Shown here piece after piece: positions 7,604 through 14,753 of a stretch of DNA of 15,496 bases. Below the pieces are notes generated by a model. That model ran no database searches. It was not told where the DNA came from and saw nothing but the letters and a program-made list of their open reading frames with translations. The stretch covers positions 1 through 15,496 of the forward strand of contig JACQDI010000179.1 in NCBI GenBank assembly GCA_016201195.1, written 5' to 3'. Source of the DNA: Acidobacteriota bacterium. GTDB lineage: Bacteria; Acidobacteriota; Terriglobia; Bryobacterales; JACQDG01. The number at the start of each line of letters is the position of its first letter. The stretch's first letter is position 1. A program made the position numbers and the translations under genes.

Positions 7604-8327
7604 TCTTGTTGGCCCCTTTCTCCGCTACCAGGTTGGTGGCGCGGCGCAGCGAATCGAACGTGCCGGCGTCGGTCCACCAGCCTTCCAGAAAATCGTAGGT
7701 CATAGCGCCTTCCCGGATGTAGGCGTTGTTCACGTCGGTGATCTCCAGCTCGCCTCGCGAGGAAGGCTTCAGGGTGCGCGCCTTGTCGAACACCGTGCCA
7801 TCGTAGAAGTAAATACCCGTCACCGCGTAGTTCGACTTCGGCTTCTTGGGTTTTTCCTCGATGTTGACCACGCGGCCGGTAGCGATCTCGGCCACGCCGA
7901 ACCGCTCGGCGTCCGGAACCTCCTTGAGCAGAATCTTCGCCCCGCAAGGCTGTTGGCGGAACTCGTCCGCCGCCCGCCGGATGTTCTTTTCGATGATGTT
8001 GTCGCCCAGGATCACGCACACTTTGCCGCCGTCAGCGAAGTGCTCGGCAAGCGACAGGGCGTCGGCAATGCCCCCCTCCCCCTCCTGGTAGGTATAGTCC
8101 AGGTGTTTCAGGCCGAACTGTTTCCCGTTCGACAGCAGGCGCAGAAAGTCCCCCGAGTTCTTCCCCCCGGTCACGATCATAATATCCTGAATACCCGCGT
8201 TGACGAGGGTTTCGATCGGGTAGTAGATCATCGGCTTGTTATAAATGGGAAGCAGATGCTTGTTGGTAATCTTGGTCAGAGGAAACAGGCGGCTGCCGGT
8301 GCCTCCGGCCAACACTACGCCCTTCAT
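7581..8327 (-). CDS. rfbA: Glucose-1-phosphate thymidylyltransferase, short form
   Basis: The 248-residue nucleotidyltransferase couples glucose-1-phosphate and dTTP to dTDP-glucose, the first step of the pathway. It shows the nucleotide loop LAGGTGSRLFPLT (6-18) with the downstream NKHLLPIYNKPM, then VTGG, the GDN metal/sugar site (108-110), GVAEI, the EEKP signature (157-160), and ELEITDVNNAY. At ~250 residues it is shorter than the common ~290-residue enzymes, matching the short class that lacks the C-terminal allosteric extension. The ATG at 8327 is chosen over GTG 8333 because AAGGGG lies about six bases upstream. As first gene of the minus-strand operon it sits behind a plausible promoter. 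Confidence 0.9.
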   Translation of the reverse strand: MKGVVLAGGTGSRLFPLTKITNKHLLPIYNKPMIYYPIETLVNAGIQDIMIVTGGKNSGDFLRLLSNGKQFGLKHLDYTYQEGEGGIADALSLAEHFADGGKVCVILGDNIIEKNIRRAADEFRQQPCGAKILLKEVPDAERFGVAEIATGRVVNIEEKPKKPKSNYAVTGIYFYDGTVFDKARTLKPSSRGELEITDVNNAYIREGAMTYDFLEGWWTDAGTFDSLRRATNLVAEKGANKNGGDDRS

Positions 8328-8404
8328 TGACACCCCTTGCGACCAACCGGCATTTTTCGACTGCTCCTCACGCCTGCGGCTCCGTCCGTTTCTTAAACTT
8401 CTTC

Positions 8405-8432
8405 ATGATACAATAAGGAATCCTGCTGACAA
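8405..8432 (-). promoter_or_regulatory. Putative promoter of the glycan operon
   Basis: On the minus strand TTGTCA (8432-8427) and TATCAT (8410-8405) are separated by 16 bases, a good match to sigma-70-type -35/-10 boxes. Transcription would begin near 8398, leaving about 70 bases before the rfbA ATG. Confidence 0.45.
8409..8414 (+). promoter_or_regulatory. Possible -10 box for the cupin operon
   Basis: TACAAT lies on the plus strand about 40 bases before the cupin start. The -35 region (around 8386-8391, CCGTTT) is poor. It overlaps the -10 box proposed for the opposite strand. Confidence 0.3.
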
Positions 8433-8453
8433 ACCAGGTCTGAGGAGGCCCCA

Positions 8454-8801
8454 ATGAAGCACTATCGCTGGGAGGAAGTGGCGCGTGAGCAGATGAACCC
8501 GCTGTTTGCCCGGCGCGTGATTCATGGCGAGCGCCTCACCCTGGCCCAGGTGTACTTGAAAAAGGGTTGCCAAGTCCCCCTGCACAGCCACGAAAACGAG
8601 CAGATCAGTAACGTCCACCAGGGACGCCTGCGGTTCGAGATCGGGGGCCGGGAGCAGGTTGTCGGCCCCGGCGAGGCGGTCCACATCCCCTCCGGCGTGC
8701 CCCATCTGGCGGAGGCTCTGGATGATTGTGTGTGCCTGGACATCTTCACTCCCATCCGGGAGGACTGGCTGCGCGGGGAGGACACCTACCTGCGCCGGTA
8801 A
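8454..8801 (+). CDS. Small cupin domain protein (KdgF-like)
   Basis: The 115-residue single-domain cupin has a metal site formed by His44 and His46 of the LHSHENEQ motif, Gln50 (or Glu49), and His84 of IPSGVPH. The two cupin motifs are separated by the usual turn EIGGREQVV. The HxHxxEQ form resembles KdgF-type cupins, which help ring-open unsaturated uronates, but many unrelated cupins share it, so substrate is not assigned. No signal peptide is seen, so it is cytoplasmic. The start is supported by GAGGAGG (8442-8448) five bases upstream. The TAATG junction couples it to the dehydrogenase gene. Confidence 0.88.
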   Translation: MKHYRWEEVAREQMNPLFARRVIHGERLTLAQVYLKKGCQVPLHSHENEQISNVHQGRLRFEIGGREQVVGPGEAVHIPSGVPHLAEALDDCVCLDIFTPIREDWLRGEDTYLRR

Positions 8802-9592
8802 TGGATCTGGGAATCAAAGACCGGGTAGCGGTGGTGGCCGCCTCCAGCCGGGGTCTGGGGAAAGCGGTGGCCGAGGCGCTTGCCGCCGAGGGCGCAAAGC
8901 TCGCGCTATGTGCCAGAAACGAAAAGACTTTGGCTGCCACCGCGGAATCGATTCGGAACCGCTGGGGGGTTGAAGTGCTCGGTCGCGCCCTGGACGTCAC
9001 CGACTCTGAGGCTGTAAAAAAATTCGTAGCTGCAACCTTCGAGAGGTTCGGGCGCGTCGATATCGGTGTTGCCAACGCAGGCGGACCCCCCTCCAAGGGC
9101 TTTGCGGAAACCACCCTGGAGGACTGGCGGCAGGCTTTTGAACTCAATTTCATGAGCACGTTGTACCTGGTGCGCGAGTTGCTCCCCCACATGCGGAAGC
9201 AGAAGTGGGGCCGCATTGTGACCATCACCTCCATCACCGTCAAGCAGCCGACCGAGGGATTGATCCTTTCGAACGCCATTCGCGCTGCGGTAGCGGGGCT
9301 GATGAAGAGTCTGGCCAACGAATGCGCCGCCGACAACATCCTGTTCAACAACGTCTGCCCGGGCTTCACCGCCACCGACCGGCTCAACGACGTCGCCTCC
9401 GCGCAGGCGGCGGCACAGGGCGTCCCGCGGGAGGAGATTGTGGGCCGCTGGACCCGGAACATCCCCCTGGGGCGGCTGGGCCGGCCTGAAGAATTCGGGT
9501 CTGTGGTAGCGTTTCTATGTTCGGAGCGCGCCGGCTATGTGACCGGCACCAGCACCGCCATCGATGGCGGCGTCGTCAAAGGGGTTTACTGA
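8801..9592 (+). CDS. Short-chain dehydrogenase/reductase family protein, atypical active site
   Basis: The 263-residue Rossmann protein shows AASSRGLG (13-20, the glycine-rich cofactor loop), Arg39-Asn40 after strand two (a basic residue that would favour NADP), the ANAGG turn (91-95), Ser144 of ITSIT, and the C-terminal NNVCPGFTATD and TGTSTAIDGG. The catalytic Tyr-x3-Lys is not found: the aligned segment ILSNAIRAAVAG gives Ser157 and Arg161. This departure occurs in a recognised subgroup usually annotated as SDR oxidoreductase, so the reaction is open. The ATG overlaps the cupin stop by one base; an upstream in-frame start at 8726 lies inside the cupin gene and is rejected. The partner cupin suggests sugar-acid or related metabolism (weak inference). 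Confidence 0.88.
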   Translation: MDLGIKDRVAVVAASSRGLGKAVAEALAAEGAKLALCARNEKTLAATAESIRNRWGVEVLGRALDVTDSEAVKKFVAATFERFGRVDIGVANAGGPPSKGFAETTLEDWRQAFELNFMSTLYLVRELLPHMRKQKWGRIVTITSITVKQPTEGLILSNAIRAAVAGLMKSLANECAADNILFNNVCPGFTATDRLNDVASAQAAAQGVPREEIVGRWTRNIPLGRLGRPEEFGSVVAFLCSERAGYVTGTSTAIDGGVVKGVY

Positions 9593-9599
9593 AGGCATT

Positions 9600-12500
9600 A
9601 TGCGTTTGAGGGTACTTTTAGCATTTCTGGCGGCCACCACCTTGGCCCCTGGGGCGACAGAGTTTGAAACCGGCCAGGCCGCACGGCTAGTCGTGGGTCA
9701 ACCCAGTTTCACCTCCGAGCGCCCGGTTTCCAGCCAGCAGTTTCTGGGCGCCGCGGGCGGCGTGGCTGTTGCCGGGGATCGGCTGTTTGTGGTGGATAGC
9801 AGCCGGATCGGCGCCGGCCCGGTGAACCATCGTGTGCTGATTTACAACAACCGGCAGAGCTTCGTGCCGGCGCCGGTCGCGGAGTTGCCGCAGGGGTCCA
9901 ACTGCCCCGCCTGCGTGGGGCTGCCGGACGTCGTCCTGGGCCAGCCGGATTTCGACAAGACCCCGCCGGGGCTCGAAAACGGTTTCAACTCGCCCACGGC
10001 GGTGGCCAGCGACGGCATCCGGCTCGCTGTGGCCGACACCGACAACAATCGCGTCCTGATCTGGAACACGATCCCATTCGTCAACGGGACACCGCCCGAT
10101 GTGGTGGTGGGGCAGCCGGATTTCAAAACCAACCTGCCCAAGACCGAGCAGGGCGGGCTGCGCGGCCCGCAGGGCGTCTGGTTTCACAACGGCAAGCTGA
10201 TCATCGCCGACACGCAAAACTCGCGGATCCTGATCTACAACTCGGTTCCCGCCTCCAACGGCGCGCGCGCCGATGTTGTCGTGGGCGAGCCCGACTTCAA
10301 CACCCGCCCCTCACCCGACCTGACCCGCTCCAATATCAAGCCCGCGGCCAACAACATGCTCAGTCCGGTCACCGCCACCACCTCCGGCAACAAACTCATT
10401 GTGGCGGATCTGGGCTTCAACCGGGTGCTGGTTTTCAACAGTGTTCCCGCGTCGAACGGCGCGGCTGCCGACCTGGTGATCGGCCAGCCCGACATGACCT
10501 CGGACATCGCCAACAACAGTAGTAAGGATTCCCCGCTGTGCCCGCCGTCTTACAAGGACGATCAGGGCAACGATGTCTATCCGGCCCGCTGCCTGGCCAC
10601 TCTGAGCTTTCCCCGCTTCGCGCTCTCCGACGGCACTCGCCTGTTCATCGCCGACGGCGGCAACGATCGGGTGCTGGTCTACAACACCTTCCCCACCAGC
10701 AACGGAGCGACCGCCGACGTGGCGCTCGGCCAGCCGGATCCCGGCCAGATCAATGAATCCCCGGGCGCCGGAGGGTTGCGGGCTCCGTCCGCTTTGGCCC
10801 ACGACGGGTTGAACCTCTACGTAGCCGATCCCTTCAGCCGCCGCATCTCCGTCTTCACCCCGGCCGAGCGGATGATTACTGTCAACGGGATAGTCAATGC
10901 CGCCAGCTTTGGGGTTTACGCCCAGGACGTGGTCACCCTGGACGGCGACGTCAAGGTCGGTGACGATCTGAAGCTCACCATCAAAGGGAAGGACTTCGAG
11001 TACAAGGCGGTCGACGGCGACACACTGGAAACATTCCGCGACGCCCTGGCGGCGCAGATCAACGACGGCGAGAACGGCAGCCCCTGGGTCTACGCGCGGG
11101 CGGCGCACGGTGAGGGCGCCTATGCGGCCGGATGGGTCGCGTTCGGAGGCGAGATTCAGGAAGGCGACGTGGTGACCATCCGCATCCAGGACCGCATCTA
11201 TACCCACCGCGTCGAGGCCGACGACACCCCGGCGGGCCAGGTGTACCACTTCATGTCCCTGATCCAGGATCAGGCCCGGGACCCGGACGTGTTTGTGGAC
11301 AAGGACCCCGGCGACGAGAGCAAGCTCCGCGTCACCGCGCGCCGGGTGGGCCCGTCGGGTAACGATATCAGCTACGAGGCCACCGTCTCCGACGGCGCCA
11401 AGATCACGGCCGCCGCCGCGGACGCGTACCTGACCGGAGGCAAGTACAAGGAGAACCTGCTGCTGGTGGCGCGCACGGCTGGCGCCGACGGCGACAACAT
11501 TGATATCACCACGACGCTGAGCAGCGGTGCCGGCATAACCGTCACCACCAGCAATCCCACTCTGACCGGGGGCAACGACGCCACGGAGGCGCCGCCCGGC
11601 ACTCAGATCGCCATTTTCGGCACGGATCTCGCCACCTCGAGCGCCACCGCCGATCTTTCCCAGTCGGAGCTGCCGCGCGAGCTGGCCGGCGCCCAGGTTT
11701 ACATCAACGGTATCCGCGCTCCGCTTTACTCCGTCACTCCAACCCAGATCAACGTCCAGGCCCCGTTCGAGATCGAGGGCGAGAGCATGAGCGTATACGT
11801 CCGCACCGCGAAGGGCGACGGGCAGGTGGTGGCTTCCGTGGCCCGGCCGGTCCCGGTCACGCGGGCCTCTCCCGGCCTCTACGCTTACGCCGGGCCGGAG
11901 CCGCGGGCCGGGGTGGTGGTGCACGGCATGTCCTTCTCGCGTGGGACGGTGGCCATTGACTCGAGCAGCGGCGGCACGGCCGACCAAGCCGTGCCGGCCG
12001 ACATCGTGGTGCGGATCACGATCAACGACAGAAATTATGACTACACAACGGTGGGCGGGGACACCACCGATTCCATCCGCGACAAAATGGTGGACCTGAT
12101 CAACGCCGACCCCGGTGACCCGGACGTGGAAGCCTCCGCTGGCCGCGCGGGATTCCTCTCCGCTCGCACCCGCGTGACGCTCGACGGCAAGATCCACGAA
12201 GGCGACATCGTCACCATCGCCATCAACGGCCGCAATTACCGGTACACCGTGAAAGCCGCCGATAACCTGACCACCGTCGCCAACCGCCTGATCGCCGCCA
12301 TCAACGCCGGTCCCGGCGACCCGGATGTGACGGCGAGGCTCTCGGCCGACGTGGGCGTCACCGCCATCGACGTCATCGCCCGGAAGTTGGGATCGGAAGG
12401 CAACAGCATCGGCTTTTCGGTCACCGTCTCGGCTAACGCCCAGATCACGGTGACGTCGGACGCCAAGGACAACAAGCTCGGCGGTGGCAGCACTCCGGCG

Positions 12501-13010
12501 GAAGTGATCCTCACAGCGCGGCGCCCTGGCAAGCAGGGCGACGACGTTCGCTACCAGGCGTTTGTACCCGGCGGCGCGGCCATCACCGCCACGGCGCAGA
12601 CCTCGAACCTGTGCTGTGGTAATGACTATTTCGCTCCGGTGACGCCCGAGAACCCGGCTGTGCCCGGCGAGCTGATTGTCGTGTTCGGCACCGGCTTGGG
12701 TCTGACCAACCCGAGCTTCGGCGGCGATGAAGGCCTGGTAACCGGGAAGAAGGCGCCCCAGGATCCACCCTTCTTGGTGTCCGCCAACCCCGACGATTTC
12801 GTTTCGTCGCTCGCCGGCGCCAAGACCGCCAGCGTCGACTTTGTCGGCCTGATGCCCGGCCAAGTCGGCATCTATCAAGTCAACCTGATTCTGAACTCCG
12901 ACCTGCCCGACGATCCGATGACCCGGCTGACCATCGCTCAAGGGCTGTTTGTCAGCAACGTCATCACCTTCCCCGTGCGCAACCGGACGCCGCGGCGAAC
13001 CACGCAGTAA
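9600..13010 (+). CDS. Secreted NHL-like propeller protein with TIGR03437 domain split by two repeat inserts
   Basis: The 1136-residue protein has a signal peptide (1-19, LLAFLAATTLAPGA). Residues ~28-422 form six NHL-like blades, each with a '(V/I)GQPDF'-type opening, an 'RLFIADGGNDRVLVYN'-type strand pair and often 'PxSNGAxAD'. The C-terminal Solibacter-type TIGR03437 domain is present in three pieces: VNAASF (432-437), 665-778 (IAIFGTDLA, PTQINVQAPFE, ASPGLYAY) and 1010-1126 (PGELIVVFGTGLG, GLMPGQVGIYQVN). Between them lie two paralogous inserts (~443-660 and ~779-1009). The start at 9600 has GAAGG just upstream and is seven bases after the dehydrogenase stop; the frame start at 9564 would sit inside that gene. 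Probably extracellular or surface-located; the ligand is unknown. Confidence 0.88.
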   Translation: MRLRVLLAFLAATTLAPGATEFETGQAARLVVGQPSFTSERPVSSQQFLGAAGGVAVAGDRLFVVDSSRIGAGPVNHRVLIYNNRQSFVPAPVAELPQGSNCPACVGLPDVVLGQPDFDKTPPGLENGFNSPTAVASDGIRLAVADTDNNRVLIWNTIPFVNGTPPDVVVGQPDFKTNLPKTEQGGLRGPQGVWFHNGKLIIADTQNSRILIYNSVPASNGARADVVVGEPDFNTRPSPDLTRSNIKPAANNMLSPVTATTSGNKLIVADLGFNRVLVFNSVPASNGAAADLVIGQPDMTSDIANNSSKDSPLCPPSYKDDQGNDVYPARCLATLSFPRFALSDGTRLFIADGGNDRVLVYNTFPTSNGATADVALGQPDPGQINESPGAGGLRAPSALAHDGLNLYVADPFSRRISVFTPAERMITVNGIVNAASFGVYAQDVVTLDGDVKVGDDLKLTIKGKDFEYKAVDGDTLETFRDALAAQINDGENGSPWVYARAAHGEGAYAAGWVAFGGEIQEGDVVTIRIQDRIYTHRVEADDTPAGQVYHFMSLIQDQARDPDVFVDKDPGDESKLRVTARRVGPSGNDISYEATVSDGAKITAAAADAYLTGGKYKENLLLVARTAGADGDNIDITTTLSSGAGITVTTSNPTLTGGNDATEAPPGTQIAIFGTDLATSSATADLSQSELPRELAGAQVYINGIRAPLYSVTPTQINVQAPFEIEGESMSVYVRTAKGDGQVVASVARPVPVTRASPGLYAYAGPEPRAGVVVHGMSFSRGTVAIDSSSGGTADQAVPADIVVRITINDRNYDYTTVGGDTTDSIRDKMVDLINADPGDPDVEASAGRAGFLSARTRVTLDGKIHEGDIVTIAINGRNYRYTVKAADNLTTVANRLIAAINAGPGDPDVTARLSADVGVTAIDVIARKLGSEGNSIGFSVTVSANAQITVTSDAKDNKLGGGSTPAEVILTARRPGKQGDDVRYQAFVPGGAAITATAQTSNLCCGNDYFAPVTPENPAVPGELIVVFGTGLGLTNPSFGGDEGLVTGKKAPQDPPFLVSANPDDFVSSLAGAKTASVDFVGLMPGQVGIYQVNLILNSDLPDDPMTRLTIAQGLFVSNVITFPVRNRTPRRTTQ
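10926..11579 (+). repeat. Insert A: paralogous repeat block inside the TIGR03437 domain
   Basis: Residues ~443-660 of the propeller protein. It contains two 'GD-x-V-T-I-x-I-x-x-R-x-Y' modules (near 453-489 and 520-564), followed by two 'V-x-A-R-x-x-G-x-x-G-N-x-I ... A-x-I-T ... L-T-G-G' modules (575-615 and 619-660). It matches insert B in order and spacing but is strongly diverged in sequence. It separates VNAASF from the PGTQIAIFGTDLA strand, which are adjacent in ordinary TIGR03437 domains. Confidence 0.75.
11934..12626 (+). repeat. Insert B: paralogous repeat block inside the TIGR03437 domain
   Basis: Residues ~779-1009 of the same protein. It repeats the 2+2 module order of insert A: VVRITINDRNYDY (near 803-815), GDIVTIAINGRNYRYTV (868-884), then IDVIARKLGSEGNSIGF (923-939) and VILTARRPGKQGDDVRY (969-985). 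It ends in CCGND, comparable with the TGGND end of insert A. It separates RAGVVVHG from ENPAVPGELIVVFGTGLG. Confidence 0.75.
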
Positions 13011-13072
13011 GGGCGCTCTACCGTGAAATGTTCCGGCCGGGTCGATTCTTTCACAGCTTCTAGGGCGCAGAC

Positions 13073-13882
13073 ATGGCCGTCCTGACCTGCTCCGACATGG
13101 TCACCCAGTGCCTGGAGGGGCAGCCGTCCGGCTGGAAGCAGTTCGTCTCCGAGTATCTGCCGTTTGCCGCCACCGTCCTGGATCGCCATTTCCCCCGGCT
13201 CTCGGCGCGCCGTGACGAACTGCTGCGCGAGCTGCTGCTGCGGGTGCGCGACGAGGATGCCCGGTTTTTCCGTGACTACTCCGGTCACAGCGAGAGGGAG
13301 TTCCTGATGCACTTGCGCGAGTACGTCCTGGGTGTGGGTGAGGAGCAGGAAGCGCCGGCGCCGGCCCCCGAGATCCCGCTCGAGTGGGACGTCTTCGACC
13401 GCGCACTCACCGGTCTGAGCGCCCTCGAGCGCCAGATGGTCTGGATGTTCTTGCTCAGCCCTAACAACGACGATACAGACCAGATCCTGCGCGTCGACCC
13501 AAAGGCGGTGACCACCCTTCTGGCCCGGGCGCAGGAAGGCCTGCGGGCCGCCTGCGATCGCTGGAACCCCGAGATGCTCGCCCAGAACCGCCACCTGCTG
13601 GATCAGGAGGCCCGCGCCCGCCGCACCAAGGAATGCCCCGCGCCGAAGGTCTTTCTGCGGGCGCTCGACGGCCAGATCACCTGGCGCGACCGCGAGGAAC
13701 TGGACCGCCACTTGGCCGGTTGCTGGCACTGCGTGGACCAGTTCTGCCGCTTCCGCGAGATCCTGTTCCTGAGTCGCCGCACCCAACCCCTGCCCGACCC
13801 TGAAACCGAGGCGTATCTGAAGGTCCTGGGCATCGAGGCCCGCCCGCCGTCCCGCTGGAAGTGTTTGCTGGGAAAGCCGTGA
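13073..13882 (+). CDS. Sigma-70-like protein with C-terminal zinc-finger motif
   Basis: The 269-residue protein has an N-terminal helical part (8-86) resembling an ECF sigma region 2. A helix-turn-helix-like segment follows (WDVFDRALTGLSALERQMVWMFL, then VDPKAVTTLLARAQEGL, about 105-157), resembling sigma region 4 with the 'ALxxLxxxER' wording. The C-terminus has Cys188, His213, Cys217 and Cys220 in a C-x24-H-x3-C-x2-C arrangement, like zinc-binding anti-sigma domains (zf-HC2/ZAS). Sigma-like DNA binding and a redox or metal-responsive regulator in one chain is the inference. No membrane segment is seen. The start has only a weak AGGGCG upstream. The stop overlaps the following ATG as TGATG, so the next gene, now a pseudogene, was its coupled partner. 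Confidence 0.75.
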   Translation: MAVLTCSDMVTQCLEGQPSGWKQFVSEYLPFAATVLDRHFPRLSARRDELLRELLLRVRDEDARFFRDYSGHSEREFLMHLREYVLGVGEEQEAPAPAPEIPLEWDVFDRALTGLSALERQMVWMFLLSPNNDDTDQILRVDPKAVTTLLARAQEGLRAACDRWNPEMLAQNRHLLDQEARARRTKECPAPKVFLRALDGQITWRDREELDRHLAGCWHCVDQFCRFREILFLSRRTQPLPDPETEAYLKVLGIEARPPSRWKCLLGKP

Positions 13883-14712
13883 TGCGGTCCCGGCGCCGAC
13901 AGAGGTTCAAGGCGGGGCTCGCCGTCGTCGCGGTGTACGCCTTGGCAGCGGCGTGGTATCTGTGGACACGGCTGGGCCCGCAGGAACCTTCACCGGAAAA
14001 CGCTACGCTCACCCAGCTTACCGACCAGCCTGGTCAAGAGCTTTTTCCCAGTCTCTCTCCCGATGCCAAATTCGTGGTCTACGCGGCCGATGGACATATA
14101 TTTCCAAAACATCAGCGACAAGAGTCGGATCGATCTGACAATAGATTCGATGAGCCACAACTGACAGCCCGCTTTCTCTCCCGACGGCGAGCGCATTGCG
14201 TTTCGCTCGGAAAGGGAGGGCGGGGGCATTTTCATCATGCCGGTGACCGGAGGATCCCTCAGGCGGCTCACGGATTTCGGCCACAATCCGGCGTGGTCCC
14301 CAGACGCAAAGGAGATCCTTGCGCCACCCAGACTTTCCTGGATCCAGAATCGCGGGCCGCCTCAGGTAGTTCGCTGTGGGCCGTGAATATTTCGACAGGC
14401 AAGCGGCGGCAAGTAACCAATCCGAAGACGATTAGCGATGCCGTCCAACCGCACTGGTCCCCTCACGGTCATCGAATTGCGTATTGGGGTGTGCAGACGG
14501 GCAAGCCCGGCCTGTGGACTACACTGAAGCCTCATCACTCATCTCGAAAAAAGAGCAGGACTCCCATGGAGACCCTGCGTTGGGCTCAGCAGCTTGCGTA
14601 TCGAACATCCGATCCGCTCTGGTGGTCAGATCTGGCGGCGATGTACGCGACGGGCGAAGGCACCCAGAAAACCTCCTTTCATGAGCAACTTGGTGGTGAG
14701 CAACTGTGGTGA
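13882..14712 (+). pseudogene. Decayed TolB/WD40-like membrane-anchored propeller
   Basis: The gene starts at an ATG overlapping the sigma-like stop. Residues 1-32 give a basic N-terminus and one membrane helix (FKAGLAVVAVYALAAAWYLW). Blade text then runs LTQLTDQPGQELFPSLSPDAKFVVYA. Near 14090 the sense frame shifts: MDIYFQNISDKSRIDLTIDS continues in frame +1, meets a TGA at 14162-14164 (probably an old TGG before QPAFSPDG), and goes on as ERIAFRSEREGGGIFIMPVTGG and NPAWSPDAKEIL. Near 14318 it returns to the first frame (CATQTF ... LWAVNISTGKRRQV ... PHWSPHGHRIAYWG). A short RSGGQIWR piece at ~14615-14638 is again in the second frame. The propeller is also too short. Intact relatives would be periplasmic beta-propellers. 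Base composition is lower in GC than its neighbours by eye. Confidence 0.85.
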
Positions 14713-14729
14713 GAAATGCGGTTCTGATG

Positions 14730-14735
14730 TATACT
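14730..14735 (+). promoter_or_regulatory. Possible -10 box for the TonB-dependent receptor gene
   Basis: TATACT lies 18 bases before the ATG at 14754. The -35 candidate (TGGTGA, 14707-14712, 17-base spacer) is weak. AGGGGGG (about 14742-14748) acts as ribosome-binding site. Confidence 0.35.
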
Positions 14736-14753
14736 CCCCTCAGGGGGGATCCA

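Noticed and set aside
8746..9462. 238-residue open frame opposite the dehydrogenase gene
   Set aside because: Shadow of a gene with complete Rossmann motifs on the other strand.
10311..12941. 876-residue open frame on the minus strand, antisense to the propeller gene
   Set aside because: It mirrors the codon structure of a GC-rich gene with clear signal peptide and domains on the plus strand; its translation is rich in G, R, V, D and H with no recognisable domain or start signal.
13023..13054. Inverted repeat GTGAAA ... TTTCAC before the sigma-like gene
   Set aside because: Arms are only six bases with a 20-base gap; it could be an operator half-site pair but is too weak to call, and it lacks a T-run for a terminator.
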